A DNA stretch of 22,378 bases from Candidatus Parvarchaeota archaeon (lineage in GTDB: Archaea; Nanobdellota; Nanobdellia; Parvarchaeales; Parvarchaeaceae). Each line of letters opens with the position of its first letter. Position 1 is the stretch's first letter. Shown piece after piece: positions 7,384 through 14,911 of this stretch. The position numbers and the translations under genes were made by a program. The stretch is taken from contig JAPDMB010000006.1 in assembly GCA_025920305.1 (NCBI GenBank), positions 1-22,378 of the forward strand, read 5' to 3'. The notes under the pieces were generated by a model that saw only the letters and a program-made list of their open reading frames with translations, ran no database searches and had not been told where the DNA came from.

Positions 7384-8525
7384 TCAACAAGATAAGATTT
7401 ATATTGATTATAGCGCTTCTGGCAGCGGTGCTCATCCTGCTCATATTCATGCTGAAGTTTGCATCATCAGGGACGCCTGCCTACAGCCTGAACCAGTCGC
7501 AGATACTCCTTCTGGATCAGAACTGCGCCTCCTGCTCCAATACCATACCGTACGATTTTTCGTACATACTTTCCGAATTTGGATACTCTCCGCATGTTTA
7601 CAATGGATCGCTTGGGACGGCTAAGGGGGATTCCATAATATCATCTGACATCGTAACGACTCTCCCGTCGATCGTCATACCTTCTTCCATATTCAGCTCG
7701 AAAAGCAACCTGCTGAACCTTGTCAGCTCCCTCATATACTCCAACATACTTACCTTCAATCAAAACAACGATAATCTGGTGCTAAATACTCCGTTTGCGT
7801 CGTCCATGTTCGGACCCGTGACTTTTTACGATATACTTCAGAACGCCACCTACACGGCGCTGCCGATAAACATAACCGATGTCTATGGCGTTAGAAATCA
7901 GACGACTTTCAAATCCGAACTGATAAATCCAATTGATCCGATAATGATCGAAGGACTCAGCGCCGCCAATTCTACAAGGATCGTCTACATAGCGGGGGAC
8001 TCCCCTTTCAACTCGCTTGAAAGCATAATATTGACGGACGCGCTGGACAATTTTGGAAACTTCTCAGGCAATGCCACCGGCTATTCGAACAGCTTCGGCA
8101 TAACTTCAAACGAGACGCTCGGGCCGCAGATCGGCTACCTGCTCTCCGAAAATAGGTATACCAGCAGGTTCTTCTCATTCTACCTCTATAATATCTCATC
8201 GGTCCAAAGCAGCTATGCGAGGGACCTTATACTTCAATTCGACCAGAATGCGGTATCCTCCGGCTCCCCGTACGAGAACTTTGTGCCGCTCATCGACATA
8301 GGGGGGAAGTATATAATGGTCTCGTCGCAGATGAAGCCGACGGTATTCGACGGGATGAGCCTGCAGCAGATGAAGGCGGAGATATCATCCAATGAATCAG
8401 TAGGGAGCGTATTCAACGACAGCGTCTATCTGATAGATTCGATGCTATGTTCCCTCTCTGGCAACTCCGCAGCAGTATGCTCCAGTCCAGTGGTGAAGGG
8501 CTACGAAAGCAGTGTCCTCTCATGA
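7380..8525 (+). CDS. Membrane-anchored extracytoplasmic thioredoxin-like protein (degenerate DUF929-like), unknown function
   Basis: A 381-residue protein with one N-terminal membrane segment (about 6-27) and a Ser/Thr/Asn-rich body with many NxS/T sites, typical of a protein exposed outside the archaeal membrane. Two regions resemble thioredoxin-fold proteins. Close to the anchor is QILLLDQNCASCS with a CxxC (Cys49, Cys52). Further on, residues 200-228 (IVYIAGDSPFN then ALDNFGNFS) align with the CPFC region of the protein at 20419-21816, but here the CxxC reads SPFN (208-211), so that site cannot be redox-active. Both proteins end with a C-x9-C pair followed by KG (here Cys357 and Cys367). 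I infer a paralogue with one dead redox site and a possible new one. It is coupled to surE (ATGA overlap; GGGAG just upstream), and its 3' end overlaps the convergent tpiA gene by 25 bp. Confidence 0.6.
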   Translation: MINKIRFILIIALLAAVLILLIFMLKFASSGTPAYSLNQSQILLLDQNCASCSNTIPYDFSYILSEFGYSPHVYNGSLGTAKGDSIISSDIVTTLPSIVIPSSIFSSKSNLLNLVSSLIYSNILTFNQNNDNLVLNTPFASSMFGPVTFYDILQNATYTALPINITDVYGVRNQTTFKSELINPIDPIMIEGLSAANSTRIVYIAGDSPFNSLESIILTDALDNFGNFSGNATGYSNSFGITSNETLGPQIGYLLSENRYTSRFFSFYLYNISSVQSSYARDLILQFDQNAVSSGSPYENFVPLIDIGGKYIMVSSQMKPTVFDGMSLQQMKAEISSNESVGSVFNDSVYLIDSMLCSLSGNSAAVCSSPVVKGYESSVLS

Positions 8526-9205
8526 TCAGACATCGCTGATGCAAGCCTGCGTATCGCATCCTCGAAGTCGGCAGCTAGGATTATTCCCGATGCCACTAAG
8601 ACGCCTTCAGCTCCAAGTTCAACGCTCTTCATCGCGTCCTCAGCTGTCTTCACGCCTGCACCTATCAAAGGCACGGACCTGCTGCTTTTTTTTATCATGT
8701 CTGCGAACCCTCTAACTATGTCTGGATGGGCAGATGTCACCGAGATATTGCCCCCTATCAGCTCCGGCGGCTCGTAGGCTACCGCCGTAGGCTCCATCTC
8801 TGCGACCCTGCGCGCTTCCTCTATGTTCTGCACGCACACATATGTCTCAAGACCTGCCGCCTTACAGCGGTCTACAGCCTGCTTCAATGCATCGTAGGCT
8901 ATCTCCCCTCCCTTTGAATAGGTATATCTCTTCTCTGAATGGTTGAGCAGTGTGCCGGCCGCTCCGCTCTCCTTTACCTCATACCATGTTATATGGGCTG
9001 TGAAGGCGCCTGGGTCCACTTCGTCGACGCCCTGGGCTATCGTCTTAACGATGCCCTTCGTGTCCTTTATCATCGTAAATGGAGGGGCAACTATCACTTC
9101 GACGCCGGTTTCCTTCGATATCTTCGAAGCTGCTCTCGCAATCTCGATGCCTCTGTCGAATGACTCCTTATATGCTTTGTAATTTATCAGCAGGATCTTC
9201 CTCAT
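8501..9205 (-). CDS. tpiA: Triosephosphate isomerase
   Basis: A 234-residue archaeal-length TIM that interconverts dihydroxyacetone phosphate and glyceraldehyde 3-phosphate. Substrate-binding Asn8 and Lys10 are seen in LLINYKAYKES, the catalytic His89 in TLLNHSEKR, the catalytic Glu145 in VAYEPPELIGG, and the phosphate-gripping loops near GAGVKTAED and GVLVASGI. The frame is open to an ATG at 9238, but the ATG at 9205 is preferred: it begins with the canonical MRKILLINYK, has GAGG 7 nt upstream and lies 13 nt after the ROK kinase stop. It is the last gene of the carbohydrate operon. Its 3' end overlaps the convergent neighbour. Confidence 0.95.
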   Translation of the reverse strand: MRKILLINYKAYKESFDRGIEIARAASKISKETGVEVIVAPPFTMIKDTKGIVKTIAQGVDEVDPGAFTAHITWYEVKESGAAGTLLNHSEKRYTYSKGGEIAYDALKQAVDRCKAAGLETYVCVQNIEEARRVAEMEPTAVAYEPPELIGGNISVTSAHPDIVRGFADMIKKSSRSVPLIGAGVKTAEDAMKSVELGAEGVLVASGIILAADFEDAIRRLASAMSDHERTLLS

Positions 9206-9218
9206 ATCAGCCTCTGCC

Positions 9219-10043
9219 TCACTTCTCCCTATAATCATCCATCAGGTAGGCGCCCTTTATCACAAATGTCTTATCCTTTACAACATAGATCTTTATCCTC
9301 TTATTCAGACCGAATCTCTTCAGCTCTTCCATCGCGCTCCTCTTCATGAAATCCCAGGAATATGAGAAGCTGCCGACCATCACGATCGTCTTCGGATCAA
9401 ACATGAATATGATGGATGCTAGGTATCTGCCGAATTTCTCGCCTATCTCCTCAAAGTCTTCTAGAGCCTCCTGATTTCCCCTCTTTGCGAGGTTATGGAG
9501 TTCCTCTCCCCATCTTCCATACCTGCGCTTCATCGCCTTCCCGCCTATCAGGTCCTCTACGTCGTTTCCGTACCCGTCAAAGACCTGCATATGACCGATC
9601 TCCCCCGCTATGCCGTTCCCTCTATAGAGCTTGCCGTTGACCAGGAAGGCGCCGCCTATCCCAGTCCCCCATGCTATTACAAGCGCATTCCTCAGGTCTT
9701 TCTTGCGCATAAACATGAGCGCCGCGCATGCCGCGTCGTTGTCTATGCTGACCTTCTTAAAGTATCTTGACAGTATCTTCTTGAGTTTCACACCTAAGAG
9801 CGGCAGATTCCATGAGAGTATGACCTTGCCGTTCTTGTCCAGCCTGGCCGCTACGGCCACGTTCAAAATATCACTCTTCCCGCTGAACTTCTTTATTGCG
9901 TTCAGAAAGACGTCAAAGAACTCATCCTTTACCTTTGGAGTAGACGTATAGATCTCATCCAGTATCCTCAGCTTCTTATCCATCAGGGCGACCCGCATGT
10001 TCGTGCCGCCTATATCAGCGCACACTTTCAATCCCTTATCCAT
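9219..10043 (-). CDS. ROK-family sugar kinase (probable glucokinase)
   Basis: A 274-residue kinase of the ROK (repressor/ORF/kinase) family without a DNA-binding domain, so an enzyme, probably phosphorylating glucose or another hexose with ATP. Visible motifs: the phosphate loop ADIGGTNMRVAL (9-20), the catalytic Asp103 in IDNDAACAAL, the adenosine-binding GTGIGGAFLVNGKLYRG (126-142) and GEIGH (147-151). The CxCGxxGCxE zinc motif that normally follows GEIGH is absent, replaced by a short Gly/Asp-rich segment. The gene starts 3 nt after the aldolase stop. The glycolytic neighbours support a hexokinase role, but N-acetylmannosamine or other sugar kinases of this family cannot be excluded. Confidence 0.85.
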   Translation of the reverse strand: MDKGLKVCADIGGTNMRVALMDKKLRILDEIYTSTPKVKDEFFDVFLNAIKKFSGKSDILNVAVAARLDKNGKVILSWNLPLLGVKLKKILSRYFKKVSIDNDAACAALMFMRKKDLRNALVIAWGTGIGGAFLVNGKLYRGNGIAGEIGHMQVFDGYGNDVEDLIGGKAMKRRYGRWGEELHNLAKRGNQEALEDFEEIGEKFGRYLASIIFMFDPKTIVMVGSFSYSWDFMKRSAMEELKRFGLNKRIKIYVVKDKTFVIKGAYLMDDYREK

Positions 10044-10046
10044 AGC

Positions 10047-10775
10047 TCATCTGAATATCTCCTTTATCCGCCTTATCTTGTCCACAGGGGACTCGCTCTG
10101 CCAGATGTTCCTGCCGACCGCCATTCCGCTGAAGCCAGCCTCTGCCGCCTTTATCAGTCTGTCCTCAAAGTTCTCCTCATCCAGCTTCTTCCCTCCGGCA
10201 AGGAAGACCTTAGTCGTTACCGCGCTCTTTACGATCCAGTTCAGATCTGAGTCATCCGATGGATACTTCAGCTTGACTATATCCGCTCCAAGCTCGAATG
10301 CGGCTCTTGCTGCATAAGCCACTATATCTGGTGATTCGTCGTCCTTTATGCTCTGCCCCCTCGGATATGACCACATGACCACAGGCAGGCCGATGCTGTG
10401 GGCTTCCTCCTCGATCTTTCCAAACTCTCTTATCATATATTTTTCATACCTGCTTCCAAAGTAGATGGTATAACCGACAGCCACAGCCCCTAATTTCACC
10501 GCCTCCTGCACTGATGTGTTCTGGGTCGAAAAAGGCTCTCCTTTGTAGAGATCGGTCTTGCCGTTCAATTTGAGTATCAGGGGGATGCCAAGCTCCCGCC
10601 TGTAAAAGGCTCTTGCGTCTCCCTTGAGCATTATCAGCGCATCGACCTCGGCTGCTTTGGCTATGTCCACGATGTACTGAGGTGATACGTTCTTCTCATT
10701 GAAATCAGTAGGTCCGTGCTCCAAGCCATGATCATAGGCAAGGAAAACTCCTCTCATCTTAAGATTGCTTCTCAT
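10047..10775 (-). CDS. Class I fructose-bisphosphate aldolase, archaeal (DhnA/FbaB) family
   Basis: A 242-residue TIM-barrel aldolase of the archaeal class I (DeoC/LacD/DhnA-type) family. It would cleave fructose 1,6-bisphosphate into the two triose phosphates, or run in reverse. FLAYDHGLEHGP (11-22) is the family hallmark. GADIVKLKYPSD (163-174) carries the Schiff-base lysine (168 or 170), and the phosphate-binding loops FLAGGKK and GMAVGRNIWQ lie near the C-terminus. The ATG at 10775 is favoured over the internal ATG at 10757 because GAGGG precedes it by about 4 nt. The related 2-amino-3,7-dideoxy-threo-hept-6-ulosonate synthase of aromatic biosynthesis has a similar fold, but the neighbours (PfkB kinase, ROK kinase, TIM) point to glycolysis or gluconeogenesis. 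Confidence 0.87.
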   Translation of the reverse strand: MRSNLKMRGVFLAYDHGLEHGPTDFNEKNVSPQYIVDIAKAAEVDALIMLKGDARAFYRRELGIPLILKLNGKTDLYKGEPFSTQNTSVQEAVKLGAVAVGYTIYFGSRYEKYMIREFGKIEEEAHSIGLPVVMWSYPRGQSIKDDESPDIVAYAARAAFELGADIVKLKYPSDDSDLNWIVKSAVTTKVFLAGGKKLDEENFEDRLIKAAEAGFSGMAVGRNIWQSESPVDKIRRIKEIFR

Positions 10776-10807
10776 TATCCCTCTACATTTTACCTATCTC
10801 TTTACCT

Positions 10808-10825
10808 ATTATTATACTTTATCGA
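10808..10825 (-). promoter_or_regulatory. Possible internal promoter before the aldolase gene
   Basis: The 51-bp gap between the PfkB kinase and the aldolase holds AAAGTATAATAAT (minus strand, about 10809-10821), a TATA-like run 35-45 nt before the aldolase ATG, followed by the near-repeat AGGTAAAGAGATAGGTAAAA. It may give separate expression of the downstream three genes. Confidence 0.3.
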
Positions 10826-10826
10826 A

Positions 10827-11795
10827 TTATTTTGCATATTCCATTTTCTTTATCTTAACGACCTTCTCAGACGGATAGCGGCTGACCAAACCGCTCTTTG
10901 CACCGTATTTCTCCACGACACCCGCAGAATTATAGCTCGCGAGATTTATAGCGTCCTCCACTGATTTCTCATCAATGATCGCGTTTACGAAGGCTGAGAA
11001 GAACGCGTCTCCTGCCCCCACATAGTTTATCTGCTTTGCTGGTTTTGCGGTGGAGTAATAGATATACTTTTTATCGGCGGTTATCGAGCCTTCCTTCCCC
11101 TTTGTGATTATAGCGGCCGACTTCACGCGCTTTGCCAATTCGATTAGATTCTTCACATCGTTGTTCAGTCCGACGAATCTCCTTGCTTCCTCCTGGTTCA
11201 TGCTTATTATGTCTATGTTTTTCAGGATGCTTTCGGTCTTCTTTATTCCAAGGTTTAGGAAATTCGAGCCTGGGTTCATCGCAAACCTCGCGCCATAGCT
11301 TCTGTGTGTCTCTATGAGCCTCTCTATTATGGATGTATCCTCCGCAGGGAGAGGGCCCAAATATATCCATCCTGCCTTGAATTCCCTTTCTATATCTTCA
11401 TATCTTAAGTTTTTCTCGATTCCACGGTATACGAATATCACAGCCTTTCCTATGTTGGAGACTATGACGACCGAAAACTGGGTCTCTCCATCGGATTTGA
11501 TCACGAGCTCATCGGCTATGCCTCTGCTCTTTAGATCTTCAAGTATAAACGCTGAATTTGAATCACTGCCGAGTCTGGCTATCACTCCTGCTTTTTTGCC
11601 AAAGTTTGCGAAGGTGGCTGCCGCATTTGTGGCGCTTCCGCCTGTGAATTCCAGTACCTTGTTCACCTCTACTTTCCTGTCGAATGGCACCTCCAAGAAA
11701 TGCGAATTTATCCCCTGCTTTAGATTTGACTGCTTGCTGAATAGGAATATATCTTTTGTTGCAGAACCAACCGTGACTACATCAAACTCCAGCAT
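10827..11795 (-). CDS. PfkB-family carbohydrate kinase (possibly 6-phosphofructokinase)
   Basis: A 322-residue ribokinase/PfkB-fold kinase. The sugar-binding GGSATNAAATFANFG (52-66) and the ATP/anion-hole signature NYVGAGDAFFSAF (257-269) with catalytic Asp263 are present. ITKGKEGS (230-237) is the usual nucleotide-site strand and turn. PfkB members phosphorylate ribose, adenosine, fructose, fructose 6-phosphate and others, and sequence alone does not fix the substrate. Being first in an operon with aldolase, ROK kinase and TIM, it is a good candidate for the missing phosphofructokinase step. The start at 11795 has AGGTG 8 nt upstream and a TATA box at 11828-11837. Confidence 0.8.
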   Translation of the reverse strand: MLEFDVVTVGSATKDIFLFSKQSNLKQGINSHFLEVPFDRKVEVNKVLEFTGGSATNAAATFANFGKKAGVIARLGSDSNSAFILEDLKSRGIADELVIKSDGETQFSVVIVSNIGKAVIFVYRGIEKNLRYEDIEREFKAGWIYLGPLPAEDTSIIERLIETHRSYGARFAMNPGSNFLNLGIKKTESILKNIDIISMNQEEARRFVGLNNDVKNLIELAKRVKSAAIITKGKEGSITADKKYIYYSTAKPAKQINYVGAGDAFFSAFVNAIIDEKSVEDAINLASYNSAGVVEKYGAKSGLVSRYPSEKVVKIKKMEYAK

Positions 11796-11825
11796 ACGAA
11801 GGCACCTGATAATTATTAGAACTGT

Positions 11826-11842
11826 GTATTATTATAGCTTTA
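11826..11842 (-). promoter_or_regulatory. TATA promoter of the carbohydrate operon
   Basis: CTATAATAAT on the minus strand (11828-11837) predicts transcription from about 11806, leaving a leader of about 11 nt with AGGTG before the ATG at 11795. The rest of the 182-bp gap (to 11978) shows no convincing gene. Confidence 0.5.
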
Positions 11843-11977
11843 CGAACCTCTTAGATGCATTCCAATATCTCGAACAAGTATTTGGGCTGGAAAGGAAGGA
11901 TAAAACCCAATCTCATGTCTCATCGTATTGAATGGAAGCTCTGGAGACTAGGGACATCCTATAAAATCAAATTGCGG

Positions 11978-13147
11978 TTATGCGAATTCGAACAGGCGCC
12001 TTTGGCTCATTATAAGCTTCAAAAGCCTGCTCCTATTAGGTATATCTTTTAGGTAGAGGGTGGAGCTGTTTGCGCCGTCTATCAAAGAATGGAGATCCTT
12101 GAAAGGAGTCAGGTCGCCCTTCAAAGCCGCTCTTGCGCTTTCCCTGACGACCCAGACCCCGAGGGGCACGAAGTAATCGGGTGTTATCTCCCTTATGGCC
12201 ACCACGGTAAACTGCCTCTTGAGCCTCTTCAGCTCCTCCAGGACAGCCAGCCTCACCGCATAGTATCCCCCAGCTGTGTTGCTTGCATACGTCTTCCTGC
12301 CCTCATAAAGTTCATAATCTCCATCGCCTATGAACAGCTTTGAGCTGTTGTTCCAGACTTCTATAAGTTCAAATGACCATTCTCCCTTTATGAACAGGAA
12401 CGTGAAGTGATTCCCGAGTATCCCTCCGGACTTTATCGCATATGTATCTCCCTCCTCAAACTGCTTTACATCAGATATAAGTTTTCTTCCTATCGTATCA
12501 TCCACCGCAGTTATGCTCCACTTCGTAGGGACGATCTTTCTTCTAACGCCCATCGCGCCTAAACTCAGAATATCGCTTATCTTGTTCTCTTGAATATTTG
12601 ACGAGTACAAAGTTATTATGCCGTCTGAAGCTTTTAGATCCTTATCATAGTAGACTTTCTCCACCTGCCTGTCTATCTTGACGTCATCCTTGAAGGAGAA
12701 CTTCTCCATGTCAGCGCTCTTCCCATAGATGCCTATCTCCTTTGACTTGAAGTAATAATCATAGACCTTTGAGATCTCCATCCCCACCTTCACCTCGGTG
12801 CTGGACATCGAGGCAAGCTGCATCTGCTGGAGCTTCTCTGACTCCGGCTCATACACGTTGAACCTGCTCCTCGCATTTACCAGCTCTCTCCTAAGCGAGA
12901 ATATCTTCGAGACAGTATAATTGTTCTGCACCCATAGATTAGGCATGCTCAATATCTGCGAATTGTTTTCAGTCGAGAACATGACCCCCACAGACACCTT
13001 TGGATAGTTATACTCTCCCACCAGAAAAGAAGGGGGCGTGAATCCCTCCAGGCTGCCTACATGTATCCTCTCAAACTTCAAATTAGGCAGCGTCTCCTTT
13101 ATATACCTGTGCAGGGACTTCACCTTCAGTATATCCATACTACCCAA
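11978..13147 (-). CDS. Nre-family archaeal DNA repair protein (DUF650/DUF651)
   Basis: A protein of up to 389 residues matching the Nre (NreA/NreB) family, which in haloarchaea acts in repair of DNA damage together with PCNA. The N-terminal signature is PPSFLVGEYNYPKVSVGVM (38-56). The C-terminal half has AVDDTIGRKL, the HFTFLFIKGEWSFELIEVW region, GGYYAVRLAVLEEL and VPLGVWVVRESAR. The last residues, QRRLFEF (382-388), form a PCNA-interacting (PIP) box, as in known Nre proteins. The Cys-rich zinc finger that normally precedes the first signature is missing. The start is either TTG at 13147 (GGAG 7 nt upstream, inside the PAC2 stop region) or ATG at 13138. It is the last gene of the aIF2-alpha operon. 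Confidence 0.85.
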   Translation of the reverse strand: MGSMDILKVKSLHRYIKETLPNLKFERIHVGSLEGFTPPSFLVGEYNYPKVSVGVMFSTENNSQILSMPNLWVQNNYTVSKIFSLRRELVNARSRFNVYEPESEKLQQMQLASMSSTEVKVGMEISKVYDYYFKSKEIGIYGKSADMEKFSFKDDVKIDRQVEKVYYDKDLKASDGIITLYSSNIQENKISDILSLGAMGVRRKIVPTKWSITAVDDTIGRKLISDVKQFEEGDTYAIKSGGILGNHFTFLFIKGEWSFELIEVWNNSSKLFIGDGDYELYEGRKTYASNTAGGYYAVRLAVLEELKRLKRQFTVVAIREITPDYFVPLGVWVVRESARAALKGDLTPFKDLHSLIDGANSSTLYLKDIPNRSRLLKLIMSQRRLFEFA

Positions 13148-13865
13148 GATAATGCTCCTTCGAATGGCTTTCCTCCTCGGCTTTGCCTTTCTTCTCCACA
13201 GAGAATTTCAGAGTGTTTCTTCTTCTCCTACCTCTTCTGAGGCCCTTCAGATCCACGTCCAGGTCCAAATAGCCAGATAAGAGCCGTACCATCCTTGCGG
13301 ACGCATTAGTATCCATATATCCTGGGGCGCTGTTTGCCTCAACCAGCAGCATAGAAGCGGTCAGACCCGCCCTCTGCGCCATCCCGTAGATCAGGCCGGT
13401 CATGCCGAAGATTACATTCACCCGCTCATTCAGCTTGTCAGTCGCTTTGAGCTTCTCAAGTTTCTGGGCGGCTTCCTTAGAGTTAGACATGTAATATGAG
13501 ATATCTCTCTTCCTTTCGCCTTTTATTCCTATTCCTCCGAGCGCTATCACCTCCTTTGCCTTCCCGCTCTTCAGCGTGTCGATTATGTCCTTAGAAAGTT
13601 TATACGCGCCAGAGTCGGTGTTAGGTTGGGAGTCTCCGTAGCATAGTATGGTCTTCTCCTTTGCCTTCAAGTTTATAAATCTCACGGCTGGCAGCCTGAA
13701 TCCATCTGAGTCATTCAATAGGATGGCAGGCATGTCATCGCTGTAAATCGAGAATATCGTATCATGCTTCATATTCTTTAGTATGTAATTCGCAGCCAGA
13801 ATAGAGACGCTCCCTATCCCTGGAAAGGCAACTATTACACGGGAACCTTCGATATAGTCTTCCAT
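13140..13865 (-). CDS. PAC2-family protein (proteasome assembly chaperone-like)
   Basis: A 241-residue PAC2 (DUF75) family protein. Archaeal members (PbaA/PbaB) are homologues of the eukaryotic proteasome assembly chaperones PAC1/PAC2. The N-terminal VIVAFPGIGSVSILAANYIL (11-30) and the central VIALGGIGIKGER (105-117) are typical, as is the region GLIYGMAQRAGL before the C-terminal helices. A basic run, LRRGRRRRNT, near residue 210 and a charged, probably disordered tail follow. It lies 16 nt after nop10, a pairing often seen in archaea. Its stop overlaps the TTG start option of nre. Direct involvement in proteasome assembly is inferred from the family only. Confidence 0.88.
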   Translation of the reverse strand: MEDYIEGSRVIVAFPGIGSVSILAANYILKNMKHDTIFSIYSDDMPAILLNDSDGFRLPAVRFINLKAKEKTILCYGDSQPNTDSGAYKLSKDIIDTLKSGKAKEVIALGGIGIKGERKRDISYYMSNSKEAAQKLEKLKATDKLNERVNVIFGMTGLIYGMAQRAGLTASMLLVEANSAPGYMDTNASARMVRLLSGYLDLDVDLKGLRRGRRRRNTLKFSVEKKGKAEEESHSKEHYLG

Positions 13866-13881
13866 AACTGCCGCATGTTAT

Positions 13882-14055
13882 TTACGCGCTTGCTCTGCCT
13901 ATCTCCTCCTTCTTTAGATCTCTTCTGTATTTCTTAAGCTGTTCGTCGTTTGAATACCTCAATGGAGCCTTCAGGACGGTGGAGCCTCCGCATATGCCGC
14001 ATATCTCCTTTAAGGTGTATATCCTGCAGCTCTCGCAGTATCTTATTCTCTTCAT
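13882..14055 (-). CDS. nop10: Ribosome biogenesis protein Nop10
   Basis: A 57-residue protein read directly from the minus strand. Nop10 is a core subunit of H/ACA ribonucleoprotein particles (with Cbf5, Gar1 and L7Ae) that isomerise uridines in rRNA. MKRIRYCESCRIYTLKEICG begins the family pattern, with a zinc ribbon of Cys7/Cys10 and Cys19/Cys22, then TVLKAPLRYS and the basic helix KKYRRDLKK. Archaeal Nop10 is always about this size. Its ATG overlaps the aIF2-alpha stop (ATGA at 14055-14052), the classic archaeal aIF2-alpha/nop10 arrangement. Confidence 0.95.
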   Translation of the reverse strand: MKRIRYCESCRIYTLKEICGICGGSTVLKAPLRYSNDEQLKKYRRDLKKEEIGRASA

Positions 14056-14795
14056 GACTTTATCTCCTTGTAGTTGAACTCAAGCCCTAATTCTTTGCTC
14101 CTCTTCTCAAGGGAGTCAATTATCTTCCTATTCTCCGCCAGGGTCTTCTTCGCGTCGCCTGCATTGACCTCCAGCATGTAATTAGGCGCCTTTATGTACT
14201 TGAAATTCCATGTCTTCCTGTCAGAGTACTGCTCTAAAAGCAGCCTCTTTATGCTATCTACTCCGTCCTCGCCGTAAGACCTTATGGTAAGCAGGCTTCT
14301 GATTACCAGCTTCTTCTTGGTGCTTTCAACGAACTTCAACACCGCATCCTTCAAGTCCTGTTTCAATTTGAATTTATCAAGCGCACTTGTGTTCCCGTCC
14401 AACAGCTCTGAGTAGAGGTTATATAAGCTGCCATACTCTCCCTTTATGGCATCAATCAGGTTCTGCGGCGACTTGTCATACTTCTCTATAAGCTTCTGGA
14501 GCCTGTTGCTGATCGACCATTCCTTCAGGGTCTGCCTCTTCTCATTGTCTCCTACTCTTTTTATTGATAGTGATATCGACTGCGGGGTGGATTCAAGCAC
14601 CTTGCACACCACCAGGCTGTTCTCCCTGACCAGGTCCTTTACGTTCTTGACCCATCTGTTGCTGAGCTCTGAGATGTGGACGAAGCCTTCCTTTCTTGTC
14701 GAGCCTATCTCCACGATGATACCATGCTGTAGGATCTTCTTCACCTTGCAGATATAGACTCCCCCTACCTTTATCTCATCAGTTCCTTCCATCAT
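14052..14795 (-). CDS. Translation initiation factor aIF2 subunit alpha
   Basis: A 247-residue alpha subunit of archaeal IF2, the heterotrimer that delivers initiator Met-tRNA to the small ribosomal subunit. Residues 8-80 form an S1 RNA-binding domain (GGVYICKVKKILQHGIIVEI, then GFVHISELSNRWVKNVKDLV). A helical middle domain and a C-terminal alpha/beta domain that binds the gamma subunit follow (about 165-247). There are two adjacent ATG codons (14795, 14792); a TATA box at about 14816-14826 places the transcription start at the first, so the message is probably leaderless. It is the first gene of the operon with nop10, the PAC2 gene and nre. Confidence 0.93.
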   Translation of the reverse strand: MMEGTDEIKVGGVYICKVKKILQHGIIVEIGSTRKEGFVHISELSNRWVKNVKDLVRENSLVVCKVLESTPQSISLSIKRVGDNEKRQTLKEWSISNRLQKLIEKYDKSPQNLIDAIKGEYGSLYNLYSELLDGNTSALDKFKLKQDLKDAVLKFVESTKKKLVIRSLLTIRSYGEDGVDSIKRLLLEQYSDRKTWNFKYIKAPNYMLEVNAGDAKKTLAENRKIIDSLEKRSKELGLEFNYKEIKS

Positions 14796-14812
14796 CTATA
14801 TGATGAATTTGT

Positions 14813-14830
14813 TGAATATTTATAATTTGA
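14813..14830 (-). promoter_or_regulatory. TATA promoter of the aIF2-alpha operon
   Basis: AAATTATAAATATT on the minus strand (14815-14828) is centred about 26 nt before the ATG at 14795, and no Shine-Dalgarno sequence lies in between. Confidence 0.55.
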
Positions 14831-14857
14831 CAGCTTCAGGCGCGCGATGAAAGCGAA

Positions 14858-14907
14858 CCGATAAATAGAAGAAAAACTATAATGAAGGTATAACAGAATT
14901 AAAGGTG
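14858..14907 (+). promoter_or_regulatory. Promoter and ribosome-binding site of argS
   Basis: CCGATAAATAG (14858-14868) is a BRE/TATA-like element that would start transcription near 14890. AAAGGTG (14901-14907) then serves as ribosome-binding site 4 nt before the ATG at 14912. A second A/T element, ACTATAATG (14876-14884), is an alternative. Confidence 0.45.
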
Positions 14908-14911
14908 TAAA

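Noticed and set aside
9206..9238. Upstream ATG for triosephosphate isomerase
   Set aside because: The added 11 residues precede the canonical TIM start, overlap the ROK gene and would bypass the well-placed GAGG site.
11796..11977. Short minus-strand ORF of 27 codons before the PfkB kinase gene
   Set aside because: It has no ribosome-binding site, poor codon match to neighbours, and overlaps the operon promoter region.
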